DNA from: Alphaproteobacteria bacterium
GTDB taxonomy: Bacteria; Pseudomonadota; Alphaproteobacteria; Rs-D84; CACZYB01
Direction of reading: 5' to 3'
Assembly: GCA_016297965.1 (NCBI GenBank)
Contig: JAEDDP010000001.1
Span: 62,001 to 126,000 of the forward strand
Length of the DNA: 64,000 bases
The notes under the pieces are model-generated. The model was given only the letters and a program-made list of their open reading frames with translations. It was not told where the DNA came from and ran no database searches. This document shows positions 1 to 7,778 of the stretch, in pieces; position 1 is the first letter of the stretch, and each line of letters starts with the position of its first letter. The translations under genes were made by a program, and so were the position numbers.

Positions 1-1
1 A

Positions 2-1036
2 AAGATAAAACTTGAAAACGAAAAGGCACAGGAAGCTTTGACTTCTATGATTGAAGAATTTGCAGAAGTTATTAAAGCTCATGATGCAAAGTTTGATGAT
101 AAAGTTGAAAAGATAAAGCAAGGAAATGATTTACTTCCTGGTGTATTGAAGGTTGTAAAGGTATTTATTGCGATTAAGAGAAAACTTCAAGTTGGTGATA
201 AGATGTCTGGTCGTCATGGAAACAAGGGTATCGTTTGCCGTGTTGTTCCAGTAGAAGATATGCCATACCAAGCTGATGGTACTCCTGTGGATATAGTTCT
301 TAATCCATTGGGTGTTCCTTCACGTATGAACATCGGTCAGATTTTGGAAACTCATTTGGGTTGGGCTGCAAAGGGTCTTGGTGTAAAGATTGGACATATG
401 ATGGAAGAACTTTACAAAAAGAATCTTCAAGTTGCAGATATCAGAAAGGAAATTGAAAAGATTTATGGTAAAGAAATTTACGATAATGAAATCAAGGATT
501 TCTCAGATGATGAAATCAAAGAATTTGCACAATCACTTTCAAATGGTGTTCCAATGGCAACCCCAGTATTTGATGGTGCAAAGGAAGCTGATATTTCAAA
601 ATTACTTGAAGAAGCAGGTCTTGATTCATCAGGTCAGGTTGAACTTTACAATGGTGAAAACGGTGAAAAGTTTGATTTGCCTGTGACTGTTGGTTATATG
701 TATATGTTAAAGCTTCATCACCTTGTTGATGAAAAAATCCACGCTCGTTCTGTTGGACCTTACTCTTTGGTTACACAACAACCTCTTGGTGGTAAGGCAC
801 AGTTCGGTGGTCAGAGATTTGGTGAAATGGAAGTTTGGGCATTGGAAGCATTCGGTGCTGCATACACATTACAAGAAATGTTGACAATTAAGTCTGATGA
901 CGTGACCGGAAGAACAAAAGTTTATGAATCCATCGTTCGTGGAAACTATGACTTTGAATATGGTACACCAGAAAGCTTTAATGTTCTTGTAAAAGAAATT
1001 AAATCTCTTGGACTTAACCTAGAAACTAAGAAATAA
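2..1036 (+). CDS. rpoB: RNA polymerase beta subunit, C-terminal part (5' end outside window)
   Basis: C-terminal third of the RNA polymerase beta subunit, part of the catalytic core of transcription. The reading frame is open from base 2, so the gene begins before the window. Hallmarks visible are the GRHGNKG loop with the following EDMPY, the NIGQILETHLGW segment, and the C-terminal GGKAQFGGQRFGEMEVWALE block that packs against beta'. It ends in a TAA 17 bases before rpoC, with a GGGGA ribosome site in between, as in the usual rpoBC operon. Identification is certain; only the N-terminal boundary is unseen. Confidence 0.98.
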   Translation, partial: KIKLENEKAQEALTSMIEEFAEVIKAHDAKFDDKVEKIKQGNDLLPGVLKVVKVFIAIKRKLQVGDKMSGRHGNKGIVCRVVPVEDMPYQADGTPVDIVLNPLGVPSRMNIGQILETHLGWAAKGLGVKIGHMMEELYKKNLQVADIRKEIEKIYGKEIYDNEIKDFSDDEIKEFAQSLSNGVPMATPVFDGAKEADISKLLEEAGLDSSGQVELYNGENGEKFDLPVTVGYMYMLKLHHLVDEKIHARSVGPYSLVTQQPLGGKAQFGGQRFGEMEVWALEAFGAAYTLQEMLTIKSDDVTGRTKVYESIVRGNYDFEYGTPESFNVLVKEIKSLGLNLETKK

Positions 1037-1053
1037 AAAGGGGAATATAGAAA

Positions 1054-4000
1054 ATGAATGAAATTCAAAAAGCGTTTAATACTGCAATTGGTCTTCCAGA
1101 AGAAAGTTTTAGTAAGTTGAAGATATCTGTTGCTTCTCCTGAACAAATCAGATCTTGGTCTTATGGTGAAGTTAAGAAAACAGAAACTATCAATTACAGA
1201 ACTTTTAAACCTGAAAAAGATGGTCTTTTCTGTGCCAAAATATTTGGACCAGTGAAGGATTACGAATGTCTTTGCGGTAAGTATAAAAGAATAAAATATC
1301 GTGGTGTTATCTGTGAAAAGTGTGGTGTTGAAGTTACACTTTCAAAGGTACGTCGTGAAAGAATGGGACACATTGAACTTGCTTCTCCTGTGGCTCATAT
1401 TTGGTTCTTGAAATCTTTGCCATCAAAGATTGGTACTCTTTTGGATATGCCATTAAAGAAACTTGAAAAGGTTCTTTACTTTGATAACTATATCGTTATT
1501 GAACCAGGTTTGACATCATTGAAACTTCATCAACTTTTGACAGAAGATGAATATCAAATGGCGTTGGAAGAATACGGTCAGGATGCTTTCCGTGCCGGTA
1601 TTGGTGCCGAAGCATTGAAGGAAATGTTGGCTTCTGTTGATTTGAAGGCAGAGTCAATAAAGCTTCGTGATGAACTTAAAGAAATGAAATTTGAAATGAC
1701 CCGTAAAAAGGTTATTCAAAGATTAAAGATTGTTGAAGCATTCCTTGAATCCGGTTCAAAACCAGAATGGATGATTATGGATGTTATTCCGGTTATTCCA
1801 CCTGAACTTCGTCCATTGGTTCCACTTGATGGTGGAAGATTTGCAACCGCAGATTTGAATGATTTGTATCGTCGTGTTATTAACAGAAACAATCGTTTAA
1901 AAAGATTGATGGAACTTAAAGCACCAGAAATCATTATAAGAAACGAAAAGAGAATGTTGCAAGAAGCAGTTGATAGCTTGTTTGATAACTCTCGTCGTCC
2001 ACGTCCGGTTGTTGCAAATAACAGAAGACCATTGAAATCTTTGGCAGATATGCTTAAAGGAAAGTCAGGTCGTTTCCGTCAAAACTTGCTTGGTAAACGT
2101 GTTGATTATTCTGGTCGTTCCGTTATTGTGTCAGGTCCATTTTTGAAATTACATCAATGTGGTCTTCCAAAACGTATGGCATTGGAATTATTCAAACCAT
2201 TTATTTATTCAAAGTTGGAAGCATACGGACATGCAAACACAATTAAATCTGCAAAGAAGATGGTTGATAAAGAACTTCCTATTGTATGGGATATTTTGGG
2301 TGAAGTTATTAAGGAACATCCAGTTCTTTTGAACCGTGCTCCTTCTCTTCACAGACTTTCTATACAGGCGTTTGAACCAGTACTTATTGAAGGTAAAGCA
2401 ATTAGACTTCACCCACTTGTATGTACTGCATTTAATGCCGACTTTGATGGTGACCAGATGGCGGTTCATGTTCCATTGTCTTTGGAAGCACAACTTGAAG
2501 CACGTGTTTTGATGATGTCTTCAAACAATATTTTGCATCCAGCTAATGGTAAGCCTATTATTACACCTAACCAGGATATTGTGCTTGGTATTTACTATAT
2601 GAGTATCATTATAGAAAAAGCAAAAGGTGAAGGTATGGTATTCAGTTCCATTGATGAAATCAAACTTGCTTTGGCTTCAAAGGAACTTGATATGCATGCA
2701 AAGATAAAGGCAAGAATAGAAGCTGTTGGTGAAGATGGTACTTTGAAAACACAACTTATTGACACAACAGCTGGAAGAATTTTGATATACGAAATTGTTC
2801 CAAAACATGAAGGTGTTCCATTCTCTTTGGTAAATCAACAAATGACAAAGAAAAAGATTGGAGAACTTTTTGCGGCTGTTTATAAAAACTGTGGTCAAAA
2901 AGAAACAGTTATGTTTGCCGACAGGGTTATGAACCTTGGATACAAGAATGCGATGTATTCTGGTATTTCATTTGGTAAGGATAGTATTGTTGTGCCAGAA
3001 GCAAAGACTGCTCTTATTGAAGAAACTTCAAAGAAAGTTGTTGAATATGAAAAACAATATCAAGAAGGTCTTATCACTTCAAAAGAAAAGTACAACAAGG
3101 TTATTGATGCTTGGTCAAATTGTTCAGAATCCGTTGCAAATGAGATGATGGATGAATTTTCAAAGCAAGAAGAAGGTAAACCTGAAAACCCTATTTATAT
3201 GATGGCAAATTCTGGTGCCCGTGGATCAAAAGCACAGGTTAAACAGTTGGCCGGTATGAGAGGTTTGATGGCTAAACCTAATGGTGAAATTATTGAAACA
3301 CCTATTCTTTCAAACTTTAAGGAAGGTTTGACTGTGGCTGAATACTTTAATTCAACCCACGGTGCTCGTAAAGGTTTGTCCGATACTGCTTTGAAGACTG
3401 CAAATGCTGGATATTTGACAAGAAGACTTGTTGATGTATCACAAGATGCGATTATTACAATGGAAGATTGTGGTACAGAACGTAGTATTGAAGTGTCCGC
3501 AGTTGTTGATGGTGGTAATGTTGTTGAATCTCTTGGAGACAGAATCTTTGGTCGTGTAGTAGCGGAAGATGTTGTAACACACAATGGTGATGTTATTGTT
3601 AAAAAGGGAGAACAAATTACAGAAAAAGATATTAAGGCTATTGAAGCCGCAGGTATTGAAGCTGTGAAAATCCGTTCTGTATTGACATGTGATGCACATC
3701 ATGGAATTTGTGCAAAATGTTATGGTCGTGATTTGGCACGTGGAACAATGGTTAATGTTGGTGAAGCAGTTGGTATTATTGCTGCACAATCAATTGGTGA
3801 ACCTGGTACTCAGCTTACCATGAGAACTTTCCACGTTGGTGGTACTGCTTCTAAATCTGCAACAAAGTCATCTATTGAATCTCCATACGATGCATCAGTA
3901 AAGTTTGAAAATACTTCTGTTGTTAAGAATTCCGCTGGGGATATGGTTGTTATGACCCGTAATGCTGAACTTATCTTTGTTGATAGTACAGGTAAGGAAA

Positions 4001-5223
4001 TTAACAGACAAAAGATGCCTTATGGAACAAAACTTTATGCAAAAGAAGGCGATAAGGTTTCACAAGGTCAAAAGGTTGCAGAATGGAACCCATACATCAG
4101 ACCTATTCTTACCGAAATTTCAGGTAAGTTGAATTTCGTTGATTTGATTGATGGTGTATCCGTTAATGAAGTAAAAGATGAAGCAACTGGTGTTTCTTCT
4201 AGAATCGTTGTGGATTGGAAGACAGGTCTTAAAAAGAAAGATTTGAATCCTTCTATTTTCATAACAGATGAAAAGGGAAATACAAAGACTTTGGCTACTG
4301 GTTCTGTTGCAAGATACATTATTTCAACAGGTACAATCCTTTCATCAAATAATGGTGATGAAGTACAAGCAGGTGATATTATTGCCTATATTCCACGTGA
4401 AGATAGCAAGACAAAAGATATTACCGGTGGTCTTCCACGTGTTGCAGAACTTTTTGAAGCAAGAAGACCAAAGGATGCTGCTCTTATCGCTGATATTGAT
4501 GGTACAATCCACTTTGAAGAAGATTATAAATCAAAGTATAAGGTTGCGATTGTTCCAAAAGAAGGCGATCCAGTTGAATACTTAATTTCAAAGACAACCG
4601 CGCTTAATGTTCAAGATGGTGATATTGTTAAACGTGGTGATAAACTTACAGAAGGTAAGATTGCTCCACACGATATTTTAAGAATATTTGGTGTTGAAGA
4701 ACTTTCTAAGTATCTTGTTGGTGAAATTCAAGGCGTTTACAGACTTCAAGGTGTTGAAATCAATGATAAACATATTGAAGTTATTGTTCGTCAGATGTTA
4801 AGAAAACAAGAAATTGTTGATGCTGGTGCTACAACATTTGTTGTTGGTGAATGTGTTGATGAAGAAGAACTTTTGACCGAAAATAAGAAGGCGTTGGAAG
4901 CCGGTGGAAAACCTGCTTCGGCTCGTCCTTATCTTCTTGGTATTACAAAGGCAAGTTTGCAGACAAGATCATTTATTTCTGCTGCATCTTTCCAGGAAAC
5001 AACAAAGGTTCTTATTGAATCAGCGATTGCCGGAAAGGAAGATATGTTGGAAGGTTTGAAGGAAAATGTTATCGTTGGACGACTTATTCCTGCTGGAACT
5101 GGTGCTTATATCAATAGACTTAAAGCTATTGCAAAGGCACAGGACCAAGAATTAGAGGCAGAACAAGTTGAAGAACTTAACAAAAAGGATTCTGCGGACC
5201 TAACTCTTCCTGGTATTGCTTAA
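1054..5223 (+). CDS. rpoC: RNA polymerase beta' subunit
   Basis: Largest RNA polymerase subunit, carrying the catalytic magnesium site. The 1389-residue length fits alphaproteobacterial RpoC. The N-terminal zinc finger uses C72, C74, C87 and C90. The absolutely conserved NADFDGD motif lies at residues 461-467, with the metal-binding aspartates D463, D465 and D467. The second zinc site is C806, C879, C886 and C889. The trigger-loop/bridge region (GEPGTQLTMRTFHVGG) and the C-terminal assembly region are present. The start ATG follows AAAAGGGGAATATAGAAA. It is co-transcribed with rpoB and ends at a strong terminator. Confidence 0.98.
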   Translation: MNEIQKAFNTAIGLPEESFSKLKISVASPEQIRSWSYGEVKKTETINYRTFKPEKDGLFCAKIFGPVKDYECLCGKYKRIKYRGVICEKCGVEVTLSKVRRERMGHIELASPVAHIWFLKSLPSKIGTLLDMPLKKLEKVLYFDNYIVIEPGLTSLKLHQLLTEDEYQMALEEYGQDAFRAGIGAEALKEMLASVDLKAESIKLRDELKEMKFEMTRKKVIQRLKIVEAFLESGSKPEWMIMDVIPVIPPELRPLVPLDGGRFATADLNDLYRRVINRNNRLKRLMELKAPEIIIRNEKRMLQEAVDSLFDNSRRPRPVVANNRRPLKSLADMLKGKSGRFRQNLLGKRVDYSGRSVIVSGPFLKLHQCGLPKRMALELFKPFIYSKLEAYGHANTIKSAKKMVDKELPIVWDILGEVIKEHPVLLNRAPSLHRLSIQAFEPVLIEGKAIRLHPLVCTAFNADFDGDQMAVHVPLSLEAQLEARVLMMSSNNILHPANGKPIITPNQDIVLGIYYMSIIIEKAKGEGMVFSSIDEIKLALASKELDMHAKIKARIEAVGEDGTLKTQLIDTTAGRILIYEIVPKHEGVPFSLVNQQMTKKKIGELFAAVYKNCGQKETVMFADRVMNLGYKNAMYSGISFGKDSIVVPEAKTALIEETSKKVVEYEKQYQEGLITSKEKYNKVIDAWSNCSESVANEMMDEFSKQEEGKPENPIYMMANSGARGSKAQVKQLAGMRGLMAKPNGEIIETPILSNFKEGLTVAEYFNSTHGARKGLSDTALKTANAGYLTRRLVDVSQDAIITMEDCGTERSIEVSAVVDGGNVVESLGDRIFGRVVAEDVVTHNGDVIVKKGEQITEKDIKAIEAAGIEAVKIRSVLTCDAHHGICAKCYGRDLARGTMVNVGEAVGIIAAQSIGEPGTQLTMRTFHVGGTASKSATKSSIESPYDASVKFENTSVVKNSAGDMVVMTRNAELIFVDSTGKEINRQKMPYGTKLYAKEGDKVSQGQKVAEWNPYIRPILTEISGKLNFVDLIDGVSVNEVKDEATGVSSRIVVDWKTGLKKKDLNPSIFITDEKGNTKTLATGSVARYIISTGTILSSNNGDEVQAGDIIAYIPREDSKTKDITGGLPRVAELFEARRPKDAALIADIDGTIHFEEDYKSKYKVAIVPKEGDPVEYLISKTTALNVQDGDIVKRGDKLTEGKIAPHDILRIFGVEELSKYLVGEIQGVYRLQGVEINDKHIEVIVRQMLRKQEIVDAGATTFVVGECVDEEELLTENKKALEAGGKPASARPYLLGITKASLQTRSFISAASFQETTKVLIESAIAGKEDMLEGLKENVIVGRLIPAGTGAYINRLKAIAKAQDQELEAEQVEELNKKDSADLTLPGIA

Positions 5224-5242
5224 TATCTTGAAAAAGAGGTTA

Positions 5243-5275
5243 AAAAAAGGAAGGTTTTAATGCCTTCCTTTTTTG
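5243..5275 (+). terminator. Rho-independent terminator of rpoBC
   Basis: Stem AAGGAAGG / CCTTCCTT (5247-5254 with 5263-5270), extended by A/T pairs, followed by a T run. It lies 20 bases past the rpoC stop. Confidence 0.9.
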
Positions 5276-5287
5276 TTGTTGGTTATA

Positions 5288-5386
5288 TTATTTTTTCCAA
5301 CGTTTAAGTGTAGGGAACACCGTTTCGCAATGTTTCCTCATTTCCTCCTCTGTCATTCCTGCTTGCTCAGCAAATGGAACATTCAT
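5288..5386 (-). CDS. Possible small ORF, 32 codons, unknown
   Basis: A short minus-strand frame runs from an ATG at 5386 to a TAA at 5288. The peptide begins MNVPFAEQAGMTEEEM and ends with a basic FPTLKRWKK stretch. It contains one Cys and no signal peptide. No convincing ribosome site precedes the ATG. Its amphipathic, charged composition looks protein-like, so it may be a small protein or the C-terminal remnant of a lost gene. It occupies the otherwise empty gap after rpoC, and I do not recognise a family. Confidence 0.25.
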   Translation of the reverse strand: MNVPFAEQAGMTEEEMRKHCETVFPTLKRWKK

Positions 5387-5501
5387 TTTTGTTAATCTTT
5401 TTTATTTTATTGTGTTTTCATAAAGTTTTAAAGAATAATTTATGTTGACAATAAATGTTTTTGTCTATATATTGATTCTTGTCAAATAATAAAGAAAAAG
5501 T

Positions 5502-5936
5502 ATGGCAGAAAAAGTAAAGATAAAGGACAAGTTTTTATTTTTGAAAAAGCAGGCTGTTTTTTTACCGGCGTTGTTATTTTTGCCAATTTTTGTTTTTAAC
5601 CCTTCCATTACAAAAATTACTTTGCTTACTCTTTTAAGTATTCACTATTTTATTTGTTTTATGACACCAACATATTTGTTAAGGTATTTTATAAAGAAAT
5701 TGAACCTTAACCAGAAGGTTGTAAATGTGATTTCGGTTATAAGTATTTCTCTGATGTATTTATTTACAATTTTTAATTGGATTAGTGTTTTTATTAGTGA
5801 GGAGCAAGAGATGAAATTTTGTGCGGGATTGTTTATGATTCCTTTTCTTTCTTTGCTTAAAACAGCCAGTGTGATTTCGCTTTTGGCTGGTGGTTGTCGT
5901 GTATATGAATTTTTAAAGAAAATGAAAGAGGAATAA
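5502..5936 (+). CDS. Unknown integral membrane protein (144 aa)
   Basis: Not recognised. A short cytoplasmic lysine-rich N-terminus is followed by about four hydrophobic segments: roughly residues 17-33, 39-60, 73-95 and 105-128. The C-terminus is basic and acidic (FLKKMKEE), so this is a small polytopic inner-membrane protein. The start is preceded by only a weak AAAGAAAAA purine stretch. The stop lies one base before the next start, so the two genes probably form a small operon. The upstream 280-base gap holds the rpoC terminator and little else. Confidence 0.6.
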   Translation: MAEKVKIKDKFLFLKKQAVFLPALLFLPIFVFNPSITKITLLTLLSIHYFICFMTPTYLLRYFIKKLNLNQKVVNVISVISISLMYLFTIFNWISVFISEEQEMKFCAGLFMIPFLSLLKTASVISLLAGGCRVYEFLKKMKEE

Positions 5937-5937
5937 A

Positions 5938-6777
5938 ATGTTTGATGATTTTCTTAGGTCTTTGGATGATATGGAAACAGTTTCAGAGCTTTCAAAAGAT
6001 ATAAACGATCTTTTGTTTACAAAATATGTGGAACGAGAAGTTCCGGAACTTGTTAAAAAGTCAGGTAATTCCATAAGTATTAGTACGATAAAAAAGGCAA
6101 GAAAGATAAATTTAGAACGGTTTGATAAGCTTTTGAGTATGGCGATTTCAATGAACCGTATGTTTGATGAAGGAAGTGAATTTTCGGCGGCAATTATTGA
6201 GGAACATTTGTATGATGAAGTTACATCATGCTTTTTAACGGAAATAGATTGTCTTAATTTCATAAAGGAAAAATATAAAAGTATTGATTTGTCCGATGTG
6301 AAAAATTTATCAGGTATTGTTGATATGTTTGAATCTTGTTTGATTACCGAATTTCCATGCGATTATTTGCACGAAGTTTGGAAAAGATATGTATCAACAC
6401 TTGGTGTAAAACAGGAAGATTTTAAAAAGGCATTGATTATGAGTCATAAAACTTCGTTGTCAAAAAGGGAACTTTTTGATATGGACCCATATTCTGTGAA
6501 ACAATATTTCAAAATTTTTAAGGCTATTCCTTTGATATTTATGAAATATGATGGTGATATTGAATATTCAAATGGAAAAGAAAAGGATGTAAAAAAATCA
6601 GATAAATCCACTTCTCCTGTTATTGGAAGTATTGGTGGAAGTTTTGATAATGGTAAGACATCTGAAAAAAATGATGGTGATAAAAAGAATCTTAATCAAA
6701 AGGGAGATTCACAATCACCAAAACCTTTAAAAAATCCATACATTATTGATTTTAAATGGGATGATATGGAAAGGTAA
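5938..6777 (+). CDS. Unknown soluble protein (279 aa)
   Basis: Not recognised. It is mostly alpha-helical in appearance with no membrane segment or signal peptide. The last 70 residues are low-complexity, rich in Lys, Ser, Asp, Gly and Asn, suggesting a disordered tail. The ATG follows the stop of the upstream membrane protein by one base. Its ribosome site (GAGGAA) lies inside that gene, so the pair is translationally coupled. A function connected to the membrane partner is only an inference. Confidence 0.6.
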   Translation: MFDDFLRSLDDMETVSELSKDINDLLFTKYVEREVPELVKKSGNSISISTIKKARKINLERFDKLLSMAISMNRMFDEGSEFSAAIIEEHLYDEVTSCFLTEIDCLNFIKEKYKSIDLSDVKNLSGIVDMFESCLITEFPCDYLHEVWKRYVSTLGVKQEDFKKALIMSHKTSLSKRELFDMDPYSVKQYFKIFKAIPLIFMKYDGDIEYSNGKEKDVKKSDKSTSPVIGSIGGSFDNGKTSEKNDGDKKNLNQKGDSQSPKPLKNPYIIDFKWDDMER

Positions 6778-6810
6778 ATCGTCAAAAATAGGCAAATTTG
6801 GAAATTTTAC

Positions 6811-6839
6811 TTGACTATTTGCCGTATTTGGCTTATATT
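6811..6839 (+). promoter_or_regulatory. Promoter of rplU-rpmA
   Basis: TTGACT (6811-6816), 17-base spacer, TATATT (6834-6839). It predicts a transcript start about 25 bases before the rplU ribosome site. Confidence 0.75.
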
Positions 6840-6872
6840 TTTGAAACATTTAAAAGAATCGGAGTATATAAA

Positions 6873-7166
6873 ATGTTTGCTATATTTAAGACTGGTGGAA
6901 AACAGTATAAAGTTCAAAAAAATGAAGTTCTTACAGTGGAAAAACTTGATGCTGATAAGGAAGTAGTTTTTGAAGATGTTCTTATGGCTGGTGATAAGGT
7001 TGGTTCTCCTGTTGTTGCTGGTGCGAAGGTAAAGGCTGAAATCCTTGACCAAATTCGTGATGATAAGGTTATTGTTTTCAAAAAGAAAAGAAGACAAAAT
7101 TACAGAAGAAAACAAGGTCATAGACAATATTTAACAGTTATCAAAATAACTGATATAATCGCTTAA
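6873..7166 (+). CDS. rplU: 50S ribosomal protein L21
   Basis: Ribosomal protein L21, 97 residues, a component of the large subunit. The N-terminus MFAIFKTGGKQYKVQKNE and the basic KKKRRQNYRRKQGHRQ segment are family signatures. An in-frame start further upstream at 6798 overlaps the promoter. The ATG at 6873 is chosen because it follows a GGAG site at ordinary spacing and gives the standard family length. The gene pairs with rpmA 23 bases downstream, the conserved rplU-rpmA order. Confidence 0.96.
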   Translation: MFAIFKTGGKQYKVQKNEVLTVEKLDADKEVVFEDVLMAGDKVGSPVVAGAKVKAEILDQIRDDKVIVFKKKRRQNYRRKQGHRQYLTVIKITDIIA

Positions 7167-7189
7167 TATTTAATAAAAAGAGGTAGAAA

Positions 7190-7447
7190 ATGGCACATAA
7201 AAAAGCTGGTGGTAGTTCCAAGAACGGTCGTGATTCCGAAGGAAAAAGACTTGGTATTAAACACTTTGGTGGTGAAAAAGTTACAAGTGGAACTATAATC
7301 GTTCGTCAACGTGGTACAAAGTATCATCCTGGTACAAATGTTGGTATGGGTACAGACTATACAATTTTTGCAACTGTTGATGGTGCTGTTTCTTTCAAAA
7401 AAGGTGATGCAAAGGGAAGAACATATATTTCTGTTATTCCTGCATAA
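7190..7447 (+). CDS. rpmA: 50S ribosomal protein L27
   Basis: Ribosomal protein L27, 85 residues, whose N-terminal tail reaches the peptidyl-transferase centre. It starts directly with MAHKKAGGSSKNGRDSEGK, so there is no cleavable extension of the Firmicutes type. GTIIVRQRGTKYHPG and the G-rich middle are diagnostic. AGAGGTAGAAA precedes the ATG. It is co-transcribed with rplU and followed by a strong terminator. Confidence 0.97.
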   Translation: MAHKKAGGSSKNGRDSEGKRLGIKHFGGEKVTSGTIIVRQRGTKYHPGTNVGMGTDYTIFATVDGAVSFKKGDAKGRTYISVIPA

Positions 7448-7471
7448 GTTTTTTTGTAGAAGTTAAAGATG

Positions 7472-7494
7472 CCTCCCATTTGGGAGGTTTTTTT
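7472..7494 (+). terminator. Rho-independent terminator of rplU-rpmA
   Basis: CCTCCC, ATTT loop, GGGAGG, then seven T. The same six-pair stem recurs after tuf (39972), showing a favoured terminator design in this genome. Confidence 0.92.
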
Positions 7495-7541
7495 ATTATG
7501 TAATGGTGTGATTTTATTTGATTTGAGTGAATGAGCTTTGT

Positions 7542-7620
7542 GTCATTCCGAACTTGTTTCAGAATCTTTCTTTTGTTCCTCGTGTCCTTCCCAAAAATCC
7601 TGAAATAAATTCAGTATGAC
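7542..7620. repeat. Imperfect inverted-repeat element, copy 1
   Basis: About 79 bases with imperfectly complementary ends. The left arm starts GTCATTCCGAACTTG and the right arm ends AATTCAGTATGAC. The 26-base arms match at roughly 20 positions, most differences being transitions that still pair in RNA. A second element with the same arms is at 48395-48469. It resembles the GTCATCCTGAACTTGTTTCAGGATCT-type intergenic repeats seen across many bacteria. The rest of the 7448-7714 gap is G-rich (GGATGG-type) sequence without a gene. Confidence 0.65.
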
Positions 7621-7714
7621 GGTTTGGGGGATGGCGGATAACCGGAGGGATGGATGACGGGTCTGGGTGGATGGTTGCATCACACAAAATTTTTACCAAA
7701 CAGGAATAAAATCG

Positions 7715-7743
7715 TTTACTTATATCCAAAAAAGTGATATGAT
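7715..7743 (+). promoter_or_regulatory. Promoter of exported-protein gene, copy 1
   Basis: TTTACT (7715-7720), 17-base spacer, TATGAT (7738-7743). The same block, including nearly the whole spacer, recurs before the paralogue at 46797-46825. Confidence 0.7.
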
Positions 7744-7778
7744 AGAGAAGTTCATTAATCAATGAAAAGGAAAGAGTT

